A stretch of DNA of 64,000 nucleotides from Knoellia koreensis (lineage in GTDB: Bacteria > Actinomycetota > Actinomycetes > Actinomycetales > Dermatophilaceae): contig NZ_JABEPQ010000001.1 of NCBI RefSeq assembly GCF_013041615.1, forward strand, positions 674,976 through 738,975. Direction: 5' to 3'. Made by a program: the position numbers and the translations under genes. Each line of letters opens with the position of its first letter. Positions within the stretch are counted from its first letter, which is position 1. Under the pieces are notes generated by a model. It saw only the letters and a program-made list of their open reading frames with translations, did not search any database and was not told where the DNA came from. Positions 60,013 through 64,000 of this stretch are shown here, piece after piece.

Positions 60013-61146
60013 TCAGTCCATCACGAGCAGCTGGCGCGCGACGGCCCCACTGGCAAGGGCATCCATCGCGTCGTTGACCCGCTCCAGGGGGTAGGTCGCC
60101 CCTGCCAGCCGGTCGACCGGCATACGCCCGTCGCGAAACAGGCCGACGTAGCGCGGGATGTCGCGTCGCGGCACCGCCGACCCCATGTACGACCCGATCA
60201 GGCGGCGCTCCTCGGCGACGAGGCTCAGCGCCGGGAGCGCGAACGACTGGTCGGGGTGTGGCAGGCCGATCCCGACGGTCGTGCCACCCCGACCCGTCGC
60301 CGCATAGGCCAGCGCGAGGGCGCTCGGGTGGCCGGCCGCCTCGAACGCGTAGTCGGCTCCCCCACCCGTCCGCTCGCGCACCTGCGCCACGGCGTCGTCG
60401 CCGGACTGCACGACATCGGTCGCGCCGACCGCTACGGCGAGGTCGAACTTGGCCGGGTCGAGGTCGACGGCGACCACACGACGGCACCCCGCCAGCCGGG
60501 CGCCCATGACGGCGGCGAGGCCGACACCGCCAAGACCGACGACCACCGCCGTACTGCCCGGTTCGACCCGGGCGGTGTTGAGAACGGCTCCCACCCCGGT
60601 GAGCAGCGCGCACCCGAACAACGCAGCGTGCTCCCACGGCAGGTCTTCCTCGACCGGCACGACCGAGGCGGCGGCCGCCACGGTGCGCTCGGAGAACGCC
60701 GAGACGCCAAGGTGGTGGTTGACGGCGGTGCCGTCCAGCCGTGTGAACGGCCGCTCGCCGGACAACAGCGTTCCGGCGGTATTGGACGCGGCACCTCGTT
60801 CGCACAGGGCGGGCCGGCCCGACAGGCACGGCACGCAGTCGCCGCACGCGGGCACGAAGGAGAACACGACGTGCTCGCCCGGCCCCACGTGGGTGACACC
60901 GGGACCCACGGCCTCGACCACGCCAGCCGCCTCGTGCCCCAGCACCATCGGCACGGGCCGTGGCCGCACACCGTCGACGACCGACAGGTCGGAGTGGCAG
61001 ATCCCTGCGGCACCAACGCGAACCAACACCTCGCCCGGCCCCGGGTCGCGCAGCTCGAGCTCCTCCACAGACAGCGGCGAGGACGCGGCATACGGTGACT
61101 GCGCCCCGATCGTCGTGAGGACCGCAGCCTTCGCGACGACGCTCAC
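60013..61146 (-). CDS. Zinc-dependent alcohol dehydrogenase
   Basis: The 377-residue medium-chain dehydrogenase has catalytic zinc ligands Cys50 and His71-Glu72 (GICHSD, GHEAAG), a structural zinc site Cys101/104/107/115, and the NAD motif GLGGVGLAAV. The pattern resembles class III (formaldehyde or benzyl-alcohol type) enzymes. The GTG start overlaps the thioesterase stop. It is the last of four coupled genes and probably oxidises an alcohol made or used by the SDR and thioesterase upstream; the pathway is unknown. Confidence 0.87.
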   Translation of the reverse strand: MSVVAKAAVLTTIGAQSPYAASSPLSVEELELRDPGPGEVLVRVGAAGICHSDLSVVDGVRPRPVPMVLGHEAAGVVEAVGPGVTHVGPGEHVVFSFVPACGDCVPCLSGRPALCERGAASNTAGTLLSGERPFTRLDGTAVNHHLGVSAFSERTVAAAASVVPVEEDLPWEHAALFGCALLTGVGAVLNTARVEPGSTAVVVGLGGVGLAAVMGARLAGCRRVVAVDLDPAKFDLAVAVGATDVVQSGDDAVAQVRERTGGGADYAFEAAGHPSALALAYAATGRGGTTVGIGLPHPDQSFALPALSLVAEERRLIGSYMGSAVPRRDIPRYVGLFRDGRMPVDRLAGATYPLERVNDAMDALASGAVARQLLVMD

Positions 61147-61598
61147 GACGCCCCCTCGCCCGCGCCACGGAGCAGGGCCGAGAAGGCAGCCCGTGCCGTG
61201 TCGGTCAGCGGCGCCGGCCGCCGCGACTCCCGGTCGACGAAGACGTGCACGAACCGCCCCTGCGCCACCGTCGTGCCGTCACTCGCGCGCACGATGGCGG
61301 CCTCCCAGACGACGCTGCTCGTGCCCAGCTTGGCGATCCGCAGGCCCACGGCCATGACGTCGGGATACTCCATCGACGCCAGGTAACGGCACCCGGACTC
61401 GACGCACAGACCGATCGTGTCGCCACCGCCGAGGTCGAGGATGCCCTCCTGGATCATCCACCGGTTGATGACGGTGTCCATCGCCGCGTAGTGGACCGTG
61501 TTGTTGACGTGCCCGTAGATGTCGTTGTCGTTCCAGCGAGTTGGCACGTCCGACCAGTAGGGGTAGTCGCCGCGCTCAGCCGTGTCGTCGCCTGCCAT
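61143..61598 (-). CDS. Hot-dog fold acyl-CoA thioesterase (4HBT type)
   Basis: The 151-residue protein has the 4HBT signature VPTRWNDNDIYGHVNN with the catalytic Asp, followed by TVHYAAMDTVINRW. Similar small thioesterases cleave hydroxybenzoyl- or medium-chain acyl-CoA. Its ATG lies inside the end of the SDR gene (23-nt overlap) and its stop overlaps the ADH start, so all three are co-translated. Confidence 0.85.
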   Translation of the reverse strand: MAGDDTAERGDYPYWSDVPTRWNDNDIYGHVNNTVHYAAMDTVINRWMIQEGILDLGGGDTIGLCVESGCRYLASMEYPDVMAVGLRIAKLGTSSVVWEAAIVRASDGTTVAQGRFVHVFVDRESRRPAPLTDTARAAFSALLRGAGEGAS

Positions 61599-62583
61599 GG
61601 GCCCATTCAAGCCCACGCCGCACGCCCGAGAGGACACCCTGCACGCCCCACGCGAGCCGTTGCTGCCCGCTCTCGCCCTTCGCCACGTCGTCGAACGACC
61701 CGTGGGTGCCGTGGTCGTGACCCAGCGCTCCGTCGCGTGCCTGCCACAGGTTCGGGGGCGCGAGGTCGCCTCCCGTGCCGGTCGGCCGCTGCTGGGAGTC
61801 GTATGCCGAGTGGGCGAGGTAGCGGTCGAGCAGCCCGGGTGCCACGGCGTTCGCGACGAGGGTGCCGACGGTTGGCGCCCCGACCCACCGCTCGCGCCGA
61901 CGCGGGTGCTCGGCGCTGCGCCGGATCGCACGGGCTGCCACCTCGGGCTGGAAGATCGGCGGCACCGGCTGCGGGCGCCGCGGGAGGCGGTTGAGCACCC
62001 AGTCGAACTGGGGAGTGTTCAGGGCCGGCATCTGCACCATCGTGATGCGCACGTGGGAGCGGTCGTGCAGGAGCTCGCACCGCACTGACTCGGTGAAGCC
62101 CTGGATGGCGTGCTTGGCGCCGCAGTAGACGCTCTGCAGTGGGATCCCGCGGTAGGCCAGGGCCGAACCGACCTGAACGATGACCCCGCGATCGCGAGGG
62201 ACCATGTGCCGCAACGCTTCTCGGGTGCCCCAGACGAACCCGAGGTAGGTGACCTCGGTCGCCCGGCGGAACTCCTCCGGCGTGACCTGGGTGAACGGCG
62301 CGAATACCGACGCGAAGGCCACGTTGACCCACACGTCCACCGGTCCGAGCTCGCGTTCCACGCGCTGCGCGGCCGCCTCGACGGCGTCCGCATCGGCGAC
62401 GTCGACGCTGATCGGCAGCGCCGTGCCACCGGCGTCCCGGACCTCGCCGGCCGCGCCGTCCAGTCCCTCGACTCCCCGTGCCAACAGCGCCACCGCTGCA
62501 CCCGTCCGGGCGAACTCGACCGCGGTCGCCCTGCCGACGCCTGCGCTGGCACCGGTCACGACGACCACCTTGCGGGGGCTCAC
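61576..62583 (-). CDS. Short-chain dehydrogenase/reductase with C-terminal extension
   Basis: The 335-residue classical SDR has TGASAGVGR (about 10-18), NVAFAS in place of NNAG, and the active-site Ser, Tyr and Lys (GSALAYRG, YCGAKHAI). Beyond the SDR fold there are about 90 extra residues that include DLAPPNLWQARDGALGHDH and an Arg-rich end. The same extended form is frequent in Actinobacteria. The GTG start overlaps the GH13 stop. The substrate is unknown. Confidence 0.85.
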   Translation of the reverse strand: MSPRKVVVVTGASAGVGRATAVEFARTGAAVALLARGVEGLDGAAGEVRDAGGTALPISVDVADADAVEAAAQRVERELGPVDVWVNVAFASVFAPFTQVTPEEFRRATEVTYLGFVWGTREALRHMVPRDRGVIVQVGSALAYRGIPLQSVYCGAKHAIQGFTESVRCELLHDRSHVRITMVQMPALNTPQFDWVLNRLPRRPQPVPPIFQPEVAARAIRRSAEHPRRRERWVGAPTVGTLVANAVAPGLLDRYLAHSAYDSQQRPTGTGGDLAPPNLWQARDGALGHDHGTHGSFDDVAKGESGQQRLAWGVQGVLSGVRRGLEWAHGRRRHG

Positions 62584-64000
62584 ACGCCCACCCCGGCAAC
62601 GTCCGTCGCGTCGGAGGCGTCGAGCCGCAACCACCGATATCCCCACGGTTCCAACGGGATCCGGCTCGGACTTGCCTTGGCCTCGCCCCCGGGGCTGAGC
62701 AGGTCGACGACGGTCTCGGAGTCCAGGTCGACCCCCGCCGAGGCGTCGGGAACCCTCCGCTCGGACACGTTGTGGAACGTCACGACTCGCTGCCCGAGCC
62801 AGGTCGAACGCAGGCCGAGCACCGAGTCCTCGGCCGTCGGCAGCACCTCTGTGGCGCCGAACCCGATCTCCGCGCACTCGCGTCGGACGTGGACCAGCTG
62901 ACGGGTGGCCTCCAGCAACGAACCGGCCACGTGCCGCTGGGCGGCGACCGACGCGCCCTCCCGGACATTCCCGGCACGCCTCGCCCAGCGGTGCGGCGAC
63001 GCGTCGGAGAAGCCCCCGTCATCCTCCTCCGTCCACCGCATCGGCACCCGAGTCGCGAGCCGGCCCGGCAGCTCCAGGTCGTCGGCCAGCCCGACCTCGT
63101 CGCCGTACTGCAGCACGGGAACCCCGGGGATCGCGTGGACGAGTGAGTGCACCAGTCGGATGCGGTCGTCGTCGTGGCGCAGCAGCGATGCGAGGCGACG
63201 TCGCAGCCCGCGCCCGTAGATCCACCCCACCCCGTCGGGCGCGAACACCGCCCGCACCTGCTCGACCTCGTCGGCGGTGAGCACCTGTTCGAGGGTGAGC
63301 TCGTCGTGGGTACGGGCGAACACGGCATACGAGCAGGAGTCCGGCACGTCGGGGCGTGCCCGGATGGCCCGCTCAAGGGGTGCCGCACTCCCCTGCGCCA
63401 GCCCCAGCCACACGGCGCCCTGCACCGCGAAGTCGAACAGCAGCTGCACCTCCGACTCGTCGTGTGGACAGTTGGGGTCGCCGAAGAACGCCCGCTGCTC
63501 GTCCGGCGGCAGGTTGGCCTCGCCGAGCAGCACCGCGTCGCCGCGGCGCCGGCTGAGGAAGTCGCGGACCGTGCGCAGGTCGCGGTGGCGTCGCCGGCCG
63601 TCGTCACCGCGGCCGGGCTTGTCGATGAGGAACGGCAGGGAGTCGACGCGGAAACCGTCGAGCCCCAGCTCGAGCCAGAACCCGATGACCTTGTGGATCT
63701 CGTCGTGCACCTGCGGGGTCCCGAACGCGAGGTCGGGCTGGAAGTCGTGGTACCGGTGGAAGTACCACTCCCCGGCCTCCTCGTCGAAGGTCCACGTCTC
63801 CTTCTGCTCTCCCGGGAAGATCGGCTCCGGTCGGTCGCTCGGGGGTGGCTGCTCGCGCGACCAGACGTAGTAGCCGCGCCGCGGGCTGCGCGCGTCGGAC
63901 CGGGCTTCGCGGAACCACGGGTGCTCGTCGCTCGTGTGGTTGACGACGAGGTCCATGACGACGCGTATGCCGTGGTCGTGCGCCGTGCGCACCATCTCCA
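62580..64000 (-). CDS. GH13 alpha-amylase family enzyme, trehalose synthase-like (N-terminus outside window)
   Basis: More than 473 residues of a GH13 enzyme. Visible motifs are VVMDLVVNHTSDEHPWF (region I), DGFRVDSLPFL with the nucleophile Asp (region II), VLLGEANLPPDEQ with the acid Glu (region III), and FARTHDELTLEQ (region IV, where the common NHD is THD). The sequence is closest in style to trehalose synthases and related glucosyltransferases. The first part of the barrel lies beyond 64000. The stop overlaps the SDR start, an unusual operon partner. Confidence 0.82.
   Translation of the reverse strand, partial: EMVRTAHDHGIRVVMDLVVNHTSDEHPWFREARSDARSPRRGYYVWSREQPPPSDRPEPIFPGEQKETWTFDEEAGEWYFHRYHDFQPDLAFGTPQVHDEIHKVIGFWLELGLDGFRVDSLPFLIDKPGRGDDGRRRHRDLRTVRDFLSRRRGDAVLLGEANLPPDEQRAFFGDPNCPHDESEVQLLFDFAVQGAVWLGLAQGSAAPLERAIRARPDVPDSCSYAVFARTHDELTLEQVLTADEVEQVRAVFAPDGVGWIYGRGLRRRLASLLRHDDDRIRLVHSLVHAIPGVPVLQYGDEVGLADDLELPGRLATRVPMRWTEEDDGGFSDASPHRWARRAGNVREGASVAAQRHVAGSLLEATRQLVHVRRECAEIGFGATEVLPTAEDSVLGLRSTWLGQRVVTFHNVSERRVPDASAGVDLDSETVVDLLSPGGEAKASPSRIPLEPWGYRWLRLDASDATDVAGVGV

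Larger units (their letters stand above)
533..63972. repeat. Highly iterated octamer GTATGCCG/CGGCATAC, about 63 copies
   Basis: Forward copies (GTATGCCG) start at 581, 2581, 4359, 9139, 10344, 11541, 12688, 15042, 17261, 21226, 22588, 23857, 27318, 28694, 30872, 33419, 37247, 40093, 43710, 46101, 47315, 49810, 50985, 53906, 58258, 61801 and 63965. Reverse copies (CGGCATAC) start at 533, 1941, 2972, 4283, 6258, 9965, 10727, 11861, 11976, 13662, 14560, 15195, 19928, 21393, 23775, 25592, 28138, 31989, 32732, 34172, 37441, 38934, 39747, 42468, 43793, 45038, 47169, 47798, 49239, 50702, 56144, 57901, 59096, 60118, 61086 and 63323. Many extend to CGCGGCATACC. The count was made by eye and may miss a few. 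Confidence 0.9.

Noticed and set aside
1-64000. CRISPR arrays, insertion sequences, prophage genes
   Set aside because: No regularly spaced identical repeats, transposase motifs or phage structural genes were seen.

Overview
The window is high-G+C actinobacterial chromosome. The lineage shows in the phosphatidylinositol mannoside (PIM) genes, a gene that looks like HelR with a rifamycin-associated element, 10-methyl fatty acid genes, a DUF222/HNH protein, many GTG starts and many promoters of the leaderless type. The mix of core and accessory genes best fits Micrococcales, probably Intrasporangiaceae; that placement is an inference. The DNA is almost fully coding. The only gene-free stretch over 300 bases is 19656-20374. 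There is one tRNA and no sign of prophage, insertion sequence or CRISPR array.

Layout. (1) 1-17.2 kb, mostly minus strand: the conserved block secD-yajC-ruvB-ruvA-ruvC-yebC-pdxT ... pdxS-(LemA-like)-pimA-patA-pgsA ... HIT hydrolase ... thrS. Its order matches the Mycobacterium tuberculosis Rv2587c-Rv2614c region. Two lineage-specific patches interrupt it: an HTH regulator, a GNAT and a membrane protein between pdxT and pdxS, and a DCC/HTTM/ArsR group between pgsA and the HIT gene. ruvCAB carries a consensus LexA box. (2) 17.4-23.5 kb, accessory: a large DUF222-HNH protein, a 0.7-kb gap with degenerate repeats, acetyltransferases, a FUSC transporter and an NAD-binding protein. (3) 23.5-29.7 kb, fatty acid metabolism: MaoC, FabG4-like and FadA2-like genes face a TetR gene and an acyl-CoA oxidase across a perfect 14-bp inverted repeat that holds both -10 boxes. 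(4) 29.7-41.5 kb, lipids and storage: a PIG-V-like mannosyltransferase, a VOC protein, the tmsA/tmsB pair, and a coupled polyhydroxyalkanoate operon (acyl-CoA ligase, PhaC, acyl-CoA dehydrogenase, depolymerase-like hydrolase, MOSC) divergent from a PucR-type regulator with a perfect 18-bp palindrome between them. (5) 41.5-57.1 kb: tRNA-Val, pabB/pabC, CapA-like lipoprotein, luciferase-like monooxygenase with FMN reductase, OsmC, glutaryl-CoA dehydrogenase, a GlxA-type regulator, an MFS/FAD-oxidase/GAF-PucR cluster and a hydrolase. (6) 57.1-64 kb: helR with its element, a hemerythrin, and a coupled GH13/SDR/thioesterase/alcohol dehydrogenase operon that runs off the right edge.

The most unexpected feature is not a gene. 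The octamer GTATGCCG/CGGCATAC occurs about 63 times by hand count, roughly once per kilobase and in both orientations. Only about two copies would be expected at this base composition. It sits inside genes, where it forces the rare codons TAT and ATA, and it is over-represented in the short intergenic gaps. It behaves like a highly iterated genome-wide word.
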